Positions 52,537 through 60,540 of a DNA stretch of 64,000 bases are shown here, in pieces. The position numbers and the translations under genes are program-made. The notes beneath the pieces were generated by a model. The model did not search any database. It was given only the letters and a program-made list of their open reading frames with translations, and was not told where the DNA came from. Source of the DNA: Bacteroidales bacterium (GTDB taxonomy: Bacteria > Bacteroidota > Bacteroidia > Bacteroidales > F082); NCBI GenBank assembly GCA_016290215.1, contig JAEETH010000009.1, forward strand, positions 1-64,000. Reading direction: 5' to 3'. Position 1 is the first letter of the stretch; every line of letters begins with the position of its first letter.

Positions 52537-52884
52537 ATGGAAGCAAAAAAGAAGTATTTCATGGACTGCCATCTGGCGGGAAGAATGTATCACGAAGCCG
52601 ACGAGGTTTGGGACAAGCTGAAGGTCGGGACGAAAGTGGAACTGGTGCGCGAGGCCGACAACCGCTACGACCCCAACGCGGTGATGGTCTGCTACAACGA
52701 CCAAGAGAACGACGAACAAGTATGCCTCGGCTACATTCCACGTTCACAAAACAACACCATCGCCCTGTTACTGGACATGGACTACACCAACATCTTCGAA
52801 TGCCGCATCAGCCAAATCGACGAGCGGGCGCATCCAGAACAACAGGTGCATCTGGTGATTAAAATACTAAGAAACAAGGAATAG
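52537..52884 (+). CDS. HIRAN domain protein
   Basis: 115 residues, a stand-alone HIRAN domain: FMDCHLAGRMYHEADEVWDK, VELVREADNRYDPNAVMV (the N-RYDPNAV core) and LGYIPRSQNNTIALLLD (the GYIP core). HIRAN domains bind 3' single-stranded DNA ends and occur in HLTF/Rad5 and in bacterial proteins linked to DNA repair or stress. It is preceded by the atypical promoter and followed 19 bases later by an unknown gene, probably in the same operon. Confidence 0.88.
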   Translation: MEAKKKYFMDCHLAGRMYHEADEVWDKLKVGTKVELVREADNRYDPNAVMVCYNDQENDEQVCLGYIPRSQNNTIALLLDMDYTNIFECRISQIDERAHPEQQVHLVIKILRNKE

Positions 52885-52903
52885 CAACTAAAAGACTAAA
52901 GAC

Positions 52904-53467
52904 ATGGAAAACAATAAATCTGACATCATGTATGGCTATCCAGGGGATGGCTACAACTCCGCTCAGCGGACTTTCATACTCATGTGGAATCCTGCAATTT
53001 CGAGTATCACTATTCACAACCACATCGATAGTATTGCACACATCGACGATTGGGATTTCAACTGGAGCGTATATGAATGGGAGAAGGCTCACAAAGGCGA
53101 CCGCTTTTTCATGGTGCGCGTCGGTGATGGGAATACCGGTATCGTTATGAGTGGGATTTTCATTTCAGAACCCTACACTGACCGTGACTGGAACCGACTC
53201 CGCAATAGCCGTCAAATCTACTATATGGACATGCAACCCAACTTCATTGTCAATCCTGAAACCATGCCCATCGTCACCACGGCGCAGTTGCAGGAGGCCA
53301 TTCCTGATTTCGAGTGGACAAAAGGACATAGCGGTGCTTTGCTTTCTGAGGAGCAGGCTCGAAAGTTGGAGGAGCTTTTTGCCGAATATCTGCACTCGAT
53401 GGCAGACAGAGAAGATGGTGAGAATCTCAGTATCTTAGATGATCCGACTTTGATTGTATTGGATTAG
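52904..53467 (+). CDS. Hypothetical protein, PUA/EVE-like features
   Basis: 187 residues. The N-terminal half (FILMWNPAISSITIHNHIDS, WDFNWSVYEWEKAHKGDRFF, MVRVGDGNTGIVMSGIFISE) resembles EVE/ASCH/PUA-like folds in which a strand with a W-N-P start is followed by a G-D-x-x-x-x-V-R-V-G strand. The C-terminus is helical and acidic (LSEEQARKLEELFAEYL). Such domains bind modified nucleic acids, but the match here is by eye only. It is probably co-transcribed with the HIRAN gene, with a 19-base gap. Confidence 0.6.
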   Translation: MENNKSDIMYGYPGDGYNSAQRTFILMWNPAISSITIHNHIDSIAHIDDWDFNWSVYEWEKAHKGDRFFMVRVGDGNTGIVMSGIFISEPYTDRDWNRLRNSRQIYYMDMQPNFIVNPETMPIVTTAQLQEAIPDFEWTKGHSGALLSEEQARKLEELFAEYLHSMADREDGENLSILDDPTLIVLD

Positions 53468-53498
53468 GTAATTAGTGGAATAAGGGCATCTGACGATT

Positions 53499-53654
53499 AT
53501 GGGCAAATCAGAAGAAAAAACATTGATTGTCGAGGAACTCTTTTTAGACAAAGATGGTAATAAATGCAAAAAAGAAGATGCTGTTGAAGTATATGTACAA
53601 ATAACAGACGCCGACGGAAAATACATTGATGGAAGAATGATTGTTTTAAAATAG
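53499..53654 (+). CDS. Small acidic/basic protein, hypothetical
   Basis: 51 residues, MGKSEEKTLIVEELFLDKDG to YIDGRMIVLK. It is a compact alternating sequence that could form a small beta fold. It follows the previous stop by 31 bases and so may belong to the HIRAN operon. No family is recognised; no strong ribosome-binding site is visible. Confidence 0.45.
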   Translation: MGKSEEKTLIVEELFLDKDGNKCKKEDAVEVYVQITDADGKYIDGRMIVLK

Positions 53655-53727
53655 TTTAAGTTGTTGAATTGTGGCTTCATAACAGCATATATATTGTACA
53701 AAAGTGGACTAAAAAACTAACCAATCT

Positions 53728-53802
53728 GAGTTTATCAACGGAAACCGAGGCTTTGAAGAACCTGCTGAAGCATGGTTTAAACTGACTAATACGGGCAAAT
53801 AA
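53728..53802 (+). pseudogene. C-terminal remnant of a lost gene
   Basis: 25 codons including stop read EFINGNRGFEEPAEAWFKLT plus NTGK in frame, with protein-like composition, but there is no start or upstream coding sequence. The piece is more GC-rich than the 200-base AT-rich gap around it. It is probably the tail of a deleted gene. Confidence 0.35.
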
Positions 53803-53812
53803 GATATGCTTG

Positions 53813-53844
53813 TTTGTAGATTCAGAAAATAAGTTGTAGCTTTG
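53813..53844 (+). promoter_or_regulatory. Promoter of the sirtuin gene
   Basis: TTTG (53813-53816), 20 bases, then TAGCTTTG (53837-53844): a good Bacteroidota -33/-7 pair. The start codon follows 18 bases later. Confidence 0.7.
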
Positions 53845-53862
53845 CAGAAAAAGAATTGTATT

Positions 53863-54573
53863 ATGCGACAAAAACTTGTAGTCTTCACTGGCGCAGGCAT
53901 CAGCGCCGAGAGCGGAATCCCTACCTTTCGTGATGCCAATGGCATGTGGGGAAAATATGATGCCATGAAGTTGGCCAGCGTTGAGGGCTTTGAGGAAGAC
54001 CCTCAGGCAGTGCTCGATTTCTACAATGCCCGTCGGAAAAACCTGTTGGAGGTGGAACCGAACCATGCCCATCGTGTTTTGGCCGACTTGGAGAAACGAT
54101 ATGATGTGTTCATTATCACCCAGAATGTGGACAACCTTCACGAAAGGGCAGGCAGTAGCAAGGTGCTGCATCTTCACGGCGAATTGTGCAAGGTGACCTC
54201 ATCGCGCAACCGCCTCGACCCCAATTGTATTAAGGACTATCCGCTTGAAGTCCCCATTCGGTTAGGTGACAAAGCCGCCGATGGCTCGCAACTGCGGCCT
54301 TACATTGTTTGGTTCGGCGAGTATGTCGATGGGATGGATTTGGCAGAGTATTGGGTGCAACAAGCTGACATCTTCGTGGTCATCGGCACTTCGTTGGTGG
54401 TGTATCCAGCGGCCGGATTGGTCGATTATGCCCCGAGTGAGATACCCAAAATCCTGATTGACCCGAAGGACCTGAAGGTCGGTCTGCCTGCTGGATTCCA
54501 GCATATTAAGGCTAAGGCGGTGGAGGGGGTGGATGAGTTGGTGAGGAGGTTATTCAAGTTTGATGCTGGTTGA
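53863..54573 (+). CDS. NAD-dependent protein deacylase, Sir2/CobB family
   Basis: 236 residues. The NAD-binding start is VFTGAGISAESGIPTFRD, the catalytic region TQNVDNLHERAGS with HLHGE (catalytic His), and later VWFGEYV and VIGTSLVVYPA. FYNARR carries the Tyr-x-x-Arg pair that in CobB and SIRT5 favours succinyl and malonyl lysine. The usual four zinc cysteines are not present; only two cysteines remain in that segment (ELCKVTSSRNRLDPNC). It would remove acyl groups from lysines in the cytoplasm. It has its own promoter. Confidence 0.92.
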   Translation: MRQKLVVFTGAGISAESGIPTFRDANGMWGKYDAMKLASVEGFEEDPQAVLDFYNARRKNLLEVEPNHAHRVLADLEKRYDVFIITQNVDNLHERAGSSKVLHLHGELCKVTSSRNRLDPNCIKDYPLEVPIRLGDKAADGSQLRPYIVWFGEYVDGMDLAEYWVQQADIFVVIGTSLVVYPAAGLVDYAPSEIPKILIDPKDLKVGLPAGFQHIKAKAVEGVDELVRRLFKFDAG

Positions 54574-54596
54574 AAAATATCAATCAAAATGAAAGA

Positions 54597-54642
54597 ACTT
54601 TGAACCTGTACCGTGATTTGAAACAGGTGACTCCTATTTTTG
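54597..54642 (+). promoter_or_regulatory. Atypical promoter of a small membrane-protein gene
   Basis: ACTTTGAACCTGTACCGTGA, TTTG, 14 bases (AAACAGGTGACTCC), TATTTTTG (54635-54642). ACCTGT and ACAGGT form an inverted repeat 13 bases apart. The first 24 bases are identical to the element at 52451, but with no TTTG at the canonical -33 position. Confidence 0.65.
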
Positions 54643-54689
54643 CAGCGTAATTCAATATAAGTGCTTCAAAAATAGAAAGGAGTATCGCT

Positions 54690-54791
54690 ATGTTCTTCAC
54701 GCTAAATGGATTTGGAGATTTGCTGATTTTTGTTGTTGTGGTGACATTTGTCCTGATTGTAACGAAAGACGACAAAAAATCCAAAAGTTGA
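54690..54791 (+). CDS. 33-residue single-pass membrane protein
   Basis: MFFTLNGFGDLLIFVVVVTF, then VLIVTKDDKKSKS: one hydrophobic helix followed by a charged, basic cytoplasmic tail. A strong ribosome-binding site (AAAGGAG) lies 8 bases before the ATG, and the atypical promoter lies 48 bases upstream. Small size, helix plus tail and own promoter suggest a regulatory or toxin-like micro-protein. No family is recognised. Confidence 0.6.
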   Translation: MFFTLNGFGDLLIFVVVVTFVLIVTKDDKKSKS

Positions 54792-54941
54792 TGGATTTTG
54801 TTCTTTAAAAATAAAACTCTGTAAATCAAAAATATACCCGACAACAAACGACAACAAACGACTACTGTCGACTACAAACGTTTAATCAACGGCTTTTTCT
54901 TGACAAACTCCGTTACTTTGCAGCATCAAATCTGTAACACG

Positions 54942-55508
54942 ATGGAATACTGCATTTCAACTATTTTAGATCAAAACGGACTGCCGTTTGTAGAAGCCCC
55001 CGATGGAGGCATTGACTTTGGACATATAACAGTGGAGCAAAACCTGACACCTGCGCCCATCCGCATGTCGATAGGTGACAGAAACAATGGGTTGATGCAC
55101 ATCGAAATCCGTCACGGCGACCAAATTAGAAAAGCTGGTTTTAAAACCGTTGTCGCTTTTGTGGCTTACGTTGCGCGAAACTATAATACCATTAAAAAGG
55201 GTAATGCGTATAAGAATGAAGTTAAAGGAGAAAACCAAACCTACTTGGTTCAACTTGCCGATGAGCATAACAACACATTATGGGTGCAACTCTCAAAAGA
55301 CGACACCTATTGGAATGTCAATAGTGCTGGCGTTTTGTCGAAAAGGTATGGAAGAAATAAGGAAAACATCTGGTCTGCTTCCGAATTGCAGAATGAGGAA
55401 TCGGCTTCCAGTAATACTTCGCAACCTGCAACAAATGCCGATAAAGAGGCAGGTTCAAACGGTACTGTATCCGATGTTTCCCAACGCAAAAATACAACTT
55501 TTTCATAA
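54942..55508 (+). CDS. Orphan toxin-like domain protein (PBECR/MuF-type)
   Basis: 188 residues from ATG 54942. The core (LTPAPIRMSIGDRNNGLMHI, EIRHGDQIRKAGFK, TYLVQLADEHNNTLWVQLSK, DDTYWNVNSAGVLSKRYGRN, WSASELQNEESAS) resembles C-terminal nuclease-like domains found at the ends of large MuF or mobile-element polymorphic toxins in Bacteroidota. The catalytic role is not established, and the assignment is from memory of such sequences. The tail is Ser/Thr/Asn-rich and low in complexity. It stands here without its large N-terminal carrier, perhaps as a left-over or silent cassette. Confidence 0.5.
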   Translation: MEYCISTILDQNGLPFVEAPDGGIDFGHITVEQNLTPAPIRMSIGDRNNGLMHIEIRHGDQIRKAGFKTVVAFVAYVARNYNTIKKGNAYKNEVKGENQTYLVQLADEHNNTLWVQLSKDDTYWNVNSAGVLSKRYGRNKENIWSASELQNEESASSNTSQPATNADKEAGSNGTVSDVSQRKNTTFS

Positions 55509-55565
55509 TATGCAAGTCTTATCAAGAAAAATAACCCAAAATAACGCCATCATGTCAAAAATTAC

Positions 55566-55573
55566 TATCTTTG
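55566..55573 (+). promoter_or_regulatory. Candidate -7 promoter element of recA
   Basis: TATCTTTG, about 160 bases before the recA ATG. The leader between contains the half palindrome at 55602 and AT-rich tandem words. No LexA box of a known type is recognised. Confidence 0.5.
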
Positions 55574-55601
55574 TCCCTTTATTAATGTAACGCGTGAAAA
55601 G

Positions 55602-55626
55602 CGGTCCCTGAGCCTGTCGAAGGGCC
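55602..55626 (+). repeat. Half copy of the GTCCCTGAGCCTGTCGAAGG repeat
   Basis: GGTCCCTGAGCCTGTCGAAG in the recA leader has the left arm of the palindrome at 59608 but no right arm. Confidence 0.75.
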
Positions 55627-55732
55627 CGCGTCAGAATAATCTTGAAATTAGAATTTTGAAATTAGAAATCTTGAAATCAACAATTAAACAGTTCAACAAA
55701 TAAACAATCAACAATCTAAAACCCCCACAATC

Positions 55733-56761
55733 ATGACTACAGAAAAAACACAAGAAGAAGCTGCAAAACTGAGGCAGGAGAAACTGAAGGCTTTGGAAGC
55801 CACATTAGGTAACATCGAGAAGAGCTTTGGCAAGGGAAGCATCATGCGCCTTGGCGCCGAGGCCGAGAAGATGGAAAGCATCTCCACTGGCTCCATCGGC
55901 CTGGACTACGCCCTCGGCGTGGGCGGTCTGCCGAAAGGCCGTATCATCGAAATCTACGGTCCCGAGAGCTCTGGTAAGACTACACTGGCACTCCATGTGG
56001 TGGCCGAGGCCCAAAAGAAGGGTGGCATCGCCGCCTTCATCGACGCGGAACATGCTTTCGACCGCTTCTATGCCGCTAAACTCGGCGTTGACGTCGAGAA
56101 CCTCCTCATCTCACAACCCGACTATGGTGAACAAGCCCTCGAAATCGCTGAGAACCTCATCCGCTCTGGCGCCATCGACGTCATCGTCGTCGACTCCGTG
56201 GCCGCATTGACACCCAAGAGCGAAATCGAAGGCGAGATGGGCGACAGCAAGATGGGCCTCCAAGCCCGCTTGATGAGCCAGGCCATGCGTAAACTCACCG
56301 CCACTATCAACAAGACGGGCTGCGTCTGCATCTTCATCAACCAGCTGCGTGAGAAGATCGGCGTGATGTTCGGCAACCCCGAGACCACCACGGGTGGTAA
56401 CGCCTTGAAGTTCTACAGCTCCGTGCGTATTGACATCCGCAAGATCAGCCAGATTAAAGACGGTGAGAACGTGTTGGGTAGCCGCGTCAAGGTGAAGGTC
56501 GTCAAGAACAAGGTGGCTCCGCCGTTCCGCAAGGCCGAATTCGACATCCTCTATGGCGAGGGTATTTCACGCTCGGGCGAAATCGTCGACCTCGGTGTGG
56601 AGATGGGCATCATCAAGAAGAGCGGCTCGTGGTTCAGCTACGGCGACTCCAAGCTTGCCCAAGGCCGCGACTCGGTCAAGAAACTCATCGAAGACAACCC
56701 CGAACTCGCCGACGAACTCGCTGCCAAGATTTTTGAGGCGTTGGAGAAGAGTGATGAATGA
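55733..56761 (+). CDS. recA: Recombinase RecA
   Basis: 342 residues. RecA forms ATP-dependent filaments on single-stranded DNA for recombination and SOS signalling. It shows the Walker [14 protein letters not shown], the family stretch FIDAEHAFD, Walker [21 protein letters not shown], loop L2 with [20 protein letters not shown] and the typical [16 protein letters not shown]. The start [20 protein letters not shown] is in the usual place relative to [14 protein letters not shown]. It is preceded by a leader of about 160 bases. Confidence 0.99.
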   Translation: MTTEKTQEEAAKLRQEKLKALEATLGNIEKSFGKGSIMRLGAEAEKMESISTGSIGLDYALGVGGLPKGRIIEIYGPESSGKTTLALHVVAEAQKKGGIAAFIDAEHAFDRFYAAKLGVDVENLLISQPDYGEQALEIAENLIRSGAIDVIVVDSVAALTPKSEIEGEMGDSKMGLQARLMSQAMRKLTATINKTGCVCIFINQLREKIGVMFGNPETTTGGNALKFYSSVRIDIRKISQIKDGENVLGSRVKVKVVKNKVAPPFRKAEFDILYGEGISRSGEIVDLGVEMGIIKKSGSWFSYGDSKLAQGRDSVKKLIEDNPELADELAAKIFEALEKSDE

Positions 56762-56766
56762 TTTTT

Positions 56767-56842
56767 AGCCATCAGCCATCAGCAGTCAGCTATCAGCTTG
56801 GTTTCTGCCAGCTGAATGCTGATTGCTGAAAGCTGACGGCCA
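56767..56842. repeat. Inverted repeat of CATCAGC-type heptamers, copy 2
   Basis: The left arm CCATCAGCCATCAGCAGTCA plus GCTATCAGC faces CTGAATGCTGATTGCTGAAA plus GCTGACGGC. It ends TGACGGCCAAT like copy 1 at 36245. It fills the gap between recA and the TPR gene. Confidence 0.78.
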
Positions 56843-56871
56843 ATGACACTTAGAGATCAATAGTAAATTCT

Positions 56872-57909
56872 ATGAAAAACAAATCCATCCTATTCCTCGG
56901 CCTGCTGCTTGCACTGTTTGCCTGCAATAACACGCCGAAACCTGAAACGAACGATAAACCTCAAGCACCCACGGCTCCCAAGTCGGTCACTGAAGCCATT
57001 CAGCTGCTGACTGACTCCATCGCCATGGATAGCACCGATGCACACCTTTATGTGAGCCGAGCCAAAGCCTATTTTGCGAACGAGCAAATCGGTCAGGCTA
57101 TGGTCGACATCAACAAGGCGTTGCAACTTGACCCCAACAACGTGGAGACCTACCTCTTGCTCGCCGATGTGTATTACACGTTGGGCGACCAGGACAATAT
57201 CGCTTCCACACTCAATCGTGCGGCGGAAGTCAATTCGTTGGATGCCCGTCCTTTGGTGAAGTTAGCCGAGTTGAACCTGCTTCAACAGAACTACAATCTT
57301 GCCTTCGGTTATGTCGACAAGGCTTTGGGCCTTTCGCCGTACAATCCGAGGGCTTATTTTGTGAAGGGCATGTGCTTTATGGCAGCCCAACAGGATACAG
57401 CTAACGCATTGAAGAATTTCCAGTTGGCTTCGGAGCAGGATGCGAACTTCTACGACCCTGTTGAACAGATTAGCCGCATCTATGCCGTGCAGCAGCCGCC
57501 CTACGCCTTGGATTATCTCCGCAGGGCACAGCAGCAATTCCCTGATATTACGACGACTCGTTATGAGTTGGCTCTGTACCTTCAAAGCCACGGTGAGCCG
57601 GAAGAGGCCTTGCTGCATTACGACACCTTATTGATGCAGAATCCCGAGAACTATATTGTGCTGTTCAATAAAGGCTATGTCAATTATGTGTACCTTGAGG
57701 ACAACCAGACCGCTTTGGAGTATTTCAACCAGGCCTTGGCGGTCAATCCGGACTATCTTGATGCCCTGTACAACAAAGGCCGTGTGCTGGAGCAGATGGG
57801 CGACTATTCACAAGCTATGTCAATCTATAAAGAGGTGCTTAAGACCCGTCCTGACTATCAGTTGGCCATTGATGCCATCAATCGTGTGCAAAACCAAGAA
57901 ATAGAATAA
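56872..57909 (+). CDS. Tetratricopeptide-repeat lipoprotein
   Basis: 345 residues with a lipoprotein signal peptide (lipobox ALFAC, Cys18), then a Pro/Lys linker and about seven to eight TPR units (AHLYVSRAKAYFANEQIGQA, MVDINKALQLDPNNVETYLL, ALEYFNQALAVNPDYLDALY, ALLHYDTLLMQNPENYIVLF). It is anchored in the envelope and likely scaffolds other proteins. The partner is unknown. The gap to the next gene is 25 bases, suggesting an operon with the nucleoside kinase. Confidence 0.87.
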   Translation: MKNKSILFLGLLLALFACNNTPKPETNDKPQAPTAPKSVTEAIQLLTDSIAMDSTDAHLYVSRAKAYFANEQIGQAMVDINKALQLDPNNVETYLLLADVYYTLGDQDNIASTLNRAAEVNSLDARPLVKLAELNLLQQNYNLAFGYVDKALGLSPYNPRAYFVKGMCFMAAQQDTANALKNFQLASEQDANFYDPVEQISRIYAVQQPPYALDYLRRAQQQFPDITTTRYELALYLQSHGEPEEALLHYDTLLMQNPENYIVLFNKGYVNYVYLEDNQTALEYFNQALAVNPDYLDALYNKGRVLEQMGDYSQAMSIYKEVLKTRPDYQLAIDAINRVQNQEIE

Positions 57910-57934
57910 GTTATAAGAAACCAGAAATGGAATT

Positions 57935-59602
57935 ATGATTCAAGTTTATTGTATCAATAATGGAACGACCAAGGAGTTCAATGAGGGTATGACCTTGTTG
58001 GAGATGCTGCCCGAATTTGAGTTTGACAGGCCTTATCCCATAGTCTCTGCCAAGGTCAACAACGTGTCGCAAGGACTGAAGTTTCGCGTTTACAATAGTC
58101 GTGATGTCGAGTTTATCGACCTCACTCACCATACGGCACGTTTGGTGTATTTCCGGTCGCTTGGCTTTTTGCTTTACAAGGCCGCACTAGACCTGTTTCC
58201 GAGTTGCAAGTTGAGCATGGAGCATCCCATCTCCAAAGGGTTCTATTGCCGCATCAAGAAAATTGATGGTAAGATGCTTGATTCCAACGACATCGCTGCC
58301 CTTAGGTTGCGGATGAGGACCATTGTGGCGGAAGACATCCCGTTTCATCGCCATGAGGCGCGTATTGAAGATGCCGTGAAAATGTTCGGCAACTTGGGAC
58401 AGGAGGATAAGGTTAAACTGTTGGAAACCAGCGGTAGAGCTTACACCGATTATTACACTTTAGACGAGACCGCCGATTATTTTTATGGGCGATTAGTGCC
58501 TTCAACGGGTTACCTAAACATTTGGGATATTGAGGCCTATCGCGACGGCATTTTGATGCGTGTCCCTGACCGCGACCACCCCGACCGTTTGGCGGAGATG
58601 CAAGACCAGCCTAAGACTTTCGAAGTGTTTTCGGAGAGCTTGAAATGGAACGACATCATGGGATTGAGCACCGTTGGCGATGTCAACCATGCCTGCCAAA
58701 ATGGGATGGCGAGGGAATTGGTGCAAGTGGCCGAAGCTTTGCAAGAGAAGAAAATCGTTCAAATTGCAGAGGAGATCGACCGCCGTTATCACAGCGAGAA
58801 TCCTGTTCGTTTGGTGTTGATAACGGGTCCGAGCAGCAGTGGCAAGACCACCTTTTGTAGCCGTGTCAGCATCCAGCTGAAAGCCTGCGGGTTGAAGCCC
58901 ATTTCGTTCTCGACGGACGATTATTTCGTCAACCGCGTGGACACGCCTAAGTTGCCCGATGGCACTTACGACTTCGACAACTTCGAGACCGTCGACCATG
59001 TCGCCCTTGAGCGTGATTTGATAGCCTTGCTGAAAGGTGAGGAAATTGAAGTGCCTGAGTATAACTTCGTTACGGGAATTCGCGAATACAACGGCAAGAA
59101 ACTACAGCTGAAGGAAGGCTGTGTCTTGTTGTTGGAAGGCATCCATGCCTTGAATCCCATGCTGACGGAACAGATTCCCGAGGCGACAAAGTTCCGCATC
59201 TTCATCTCCACACTGACAAGTACTGCTTTGGACGACCATAATGTCATCCCGACCGACGACAATCGTCTGTTGCGTCGCATTGTGCGCGATTACAACAAAG
59301 GGGCGTTCACGGCGCGTCAAACCATCAGTCAGTGGGCCAGTGTGCGCAATGCTGAAGAGAAGTGGATCAATCCTTATCAAGAGAATGCCGACGTGATGTT
59401 CAACTCTGCCTATCTGTTGGAGTTTGCCGTCATGCGCAACCACGCCGAGAGCATCTTGGCCACGGTGCCGCACAATTGTCCCGAATACACCGAGGCGCAC
59501 CGTCTGTTGCGTTTCTTGCACTATTTCATCCCCGTCTCCGACAAGGAGATACCGGCCACCTCTATGCTCCGTCAGTTCATCGGTGGCAGCAGTTTTATGT
59601 AA
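57935..59602 (+). CDS. Nucleoside kinase with N-terminal TGS-like domain
   Basis: 555 residues. The N-terminus (MIQVYCINNGTTKEFNEGMT, LTHHTARLVYFRSLGFLLYK, EHPISKGFYCRI) resembles the TGS and second domains of threonyl-tRNA synthetase. The C-terminal half is a P-loop uridine-kinase-like domain: Walker A LITGPSSSGKTTF, FSTDDYF, VLLLEGIHALNP, FRIFISTLT, and R-RIVRDYNKGAFTA. This fusion is common in Bacteroidota and Firmicutes and annotated as nucleoside kinase. It would phosphorylate a nucleoside in salvage; the substrate is not certain. Confidence 0.9.
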   Translation: MIQVYCINNGTTKEFNEGMTLLEMLPEFEFDRPYPIVSAKVNNVSQGLKFRVYNSRDVEFIDLTHHTARLVYFRSLGFLLYKAALDLFPSCKLSMEHPISKGFYCRIKKIDGKMLDSNDIAALRLRMRTIVAEDIPFHRHEARIEDAVKMFGNLGQEDKVKLLETSGRAYTDYYTLDETADYFYGRLVPSTGYLNIWDIEAYRDGILMRVPDRDHPDRLAEMQDQPKTFEVFSESLKWNDIMGLSTVGDVNHACQNGMARELVQVAEALQEKKIVQIAEEIDRRYHSENPVRLVLITGPSSSGKTTFCSRVSIQLKACGLKPISFSTDDYFVNRVDTPKLPDGTYDFDNFETVDHVALERDLIALLKGEEIEVPEYNFVTGIREYNGKKLQLKEGCVLLLEGIHALNPMLTEQIPEATKFRIFISTLTSTALDDHNVIPTDDNRLLRRIVRDYNKGAFTARQTISQWASVRNAEEKWINPYQENADVMFNSAYLLEFAVMRNHAESILATVPHNCPEYTEAHRLLRFLHYFIPVSDKEIPATSMLRQFIGGSSFM

Positions 59603-59607
59603 AATCT

Positions 59608-59673
59608 AAGGTCCCTGAGCCTGTCGAAGGGCCGACAACTAAAAGACGGTGCTTCGACAGGCTCAGCAACCTT
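59608..59673. repeat. Inverted repeat, GTCCCTGAGCCTGTCGAAGG family
   Basis: AAGGTCCCTGAGCCTGTCGA and TCGACAGGCTCAGCAACCTT are near-perfect complements around a 23-base loop, directly after the kinase gene. ATTCAACA-type octamers (59675-59714) follow it and reach to the nadE region. Confidence 0.88.
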
Positions 59674-59741
59674 CTTCAATTCAACAATTCAACAATCAAC
59701 AATTCAACAATTGACTTACGTCGAATTAAAATTTCAACAAC

Positions 59742-60491
59742 ATGTATACTTTCAACCCCAAACAAGTAAAAGACCAAGTCGTCCAATGGATCCGCGACTG
59801 GTTTGAAGTGAACGGAAAAGACTGCAACGCCGTCATCGGTATTTCGGGCGGCAAGGACAGCAGTGTCGTCGCAGGCCTTTGTGCCGAAGCCCTTGGCAAG
59901 GACCGTGTCATCGGCGTGACCATGCCCAATGGCGTGCAACCCGACATCGACGACAGCATGAAGCTCATCAACCACTTGGGCATTCGCCATTGCTGTGTCA
60001 ACATCGGCGACACCTATAACACCTTGATTGCAGCGGTAAAAGAGCAGCTTGGCACCATGGATGCCGAAGTCAGCCGTCAGACCACCATCAATCTGCCACC
60101 TCGTTTGAGAATGAGCACTTTGTATGCCGTGTCGCAGTCGATGAATGGCCGTGTGGCTAACACCTGCAACCTCTCAGAGGACTGGGTGGGCTATTCGACC
60201 CGCTATGGTGACGCCGCCGGCGATTTTGCGCCTTTGGGTGGACTCACTGTGCAGGAAGTCAAGGCGATAGGGAAGGAGCTCGGTTTGCCTATTGAGTTGG
60301 TGGAAAAGACCCCATCGGATGGCCTCACCAACAAGAGCGACGAGGATAACCTTGGATTCACCTACGCCGTGTTGGATAACTACATCCGCACGGGCGTATG
60401 CAACGATCCCAAGACTAAAGCCCTCATCGACCATAAGCACATCACCAATCTCTTCAAGCTGCAGCCGATTCCGCATTTTGAGATGAAGTGA
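59742..60491 (+). CDS. nadE: NAD+ synthetase, ammonia-dependent
   Basis: 249 residues. The PP-loop ATPase motif GISGGKDSSVVAGLC binds ATP; CNLSEDWVGYSTRYGDAAGD and PLGGLTVQEV are the NaAD-binding and ammonia-site region; and EKTPSDGLTNKSDEDNLGF is the conserved C-terminal NadE segment. It makes NAD+ from deamido-NAD+ and ammonia. It lacks the glutaminase domain of the long form, so it is the short NH3-using type. No close promoter is seen other than AT-rich repeats. Confidence 0.95.
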   Translation: MYTFNPKQVKDQVVQWIRDWFEVNGKDCNAVIGISGGKDSSVVAGLCAEALGKDRVIGVTMPNGVQPDIDDSMKLINHLGIRHCCVNIGDTYNTLIAAVKEQLGTMDAEVSRQTTINLPPRLRMSTLYAVSQSMNGRVANTCNLSEDWVGYSTRYGDAAGDFAPLGGLTVQEVKAIGKELGLPIELVEKTPSDGLTNKSDEDNLGFTYAVLDNYIRTGVCNDPKTKALIDHKHITNLFKLQPIPHFEMK

Positions 60492-60496
60492 ACGAG

Positions 60497-60537
60497 CAAC
60501 TGCCAACTATCAACTGTCAACTATCAACTGTCAACTG
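60497..60537 (+). repeat. Heptamer tandem repeat (CAACTRT)
   Basis: Five consecutive CAACTAT/CAACTGT words, directly before the thioesterase start. Confidence 0.8.
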
Positions 60538-60540
60538 AAA

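Noticed and set aside
53677..54177. A 166-codon frame antisense to the sirtuin
   Set aside because: It overlaps the conserved sirtuin domain and the promoter and has no recognisable features.
51418..55508. A prophage or integrative element
   Set aside because: No integrase, terminase, relaxase or attachment repeats are seen; the patch is accessory-like but without mobility genes.
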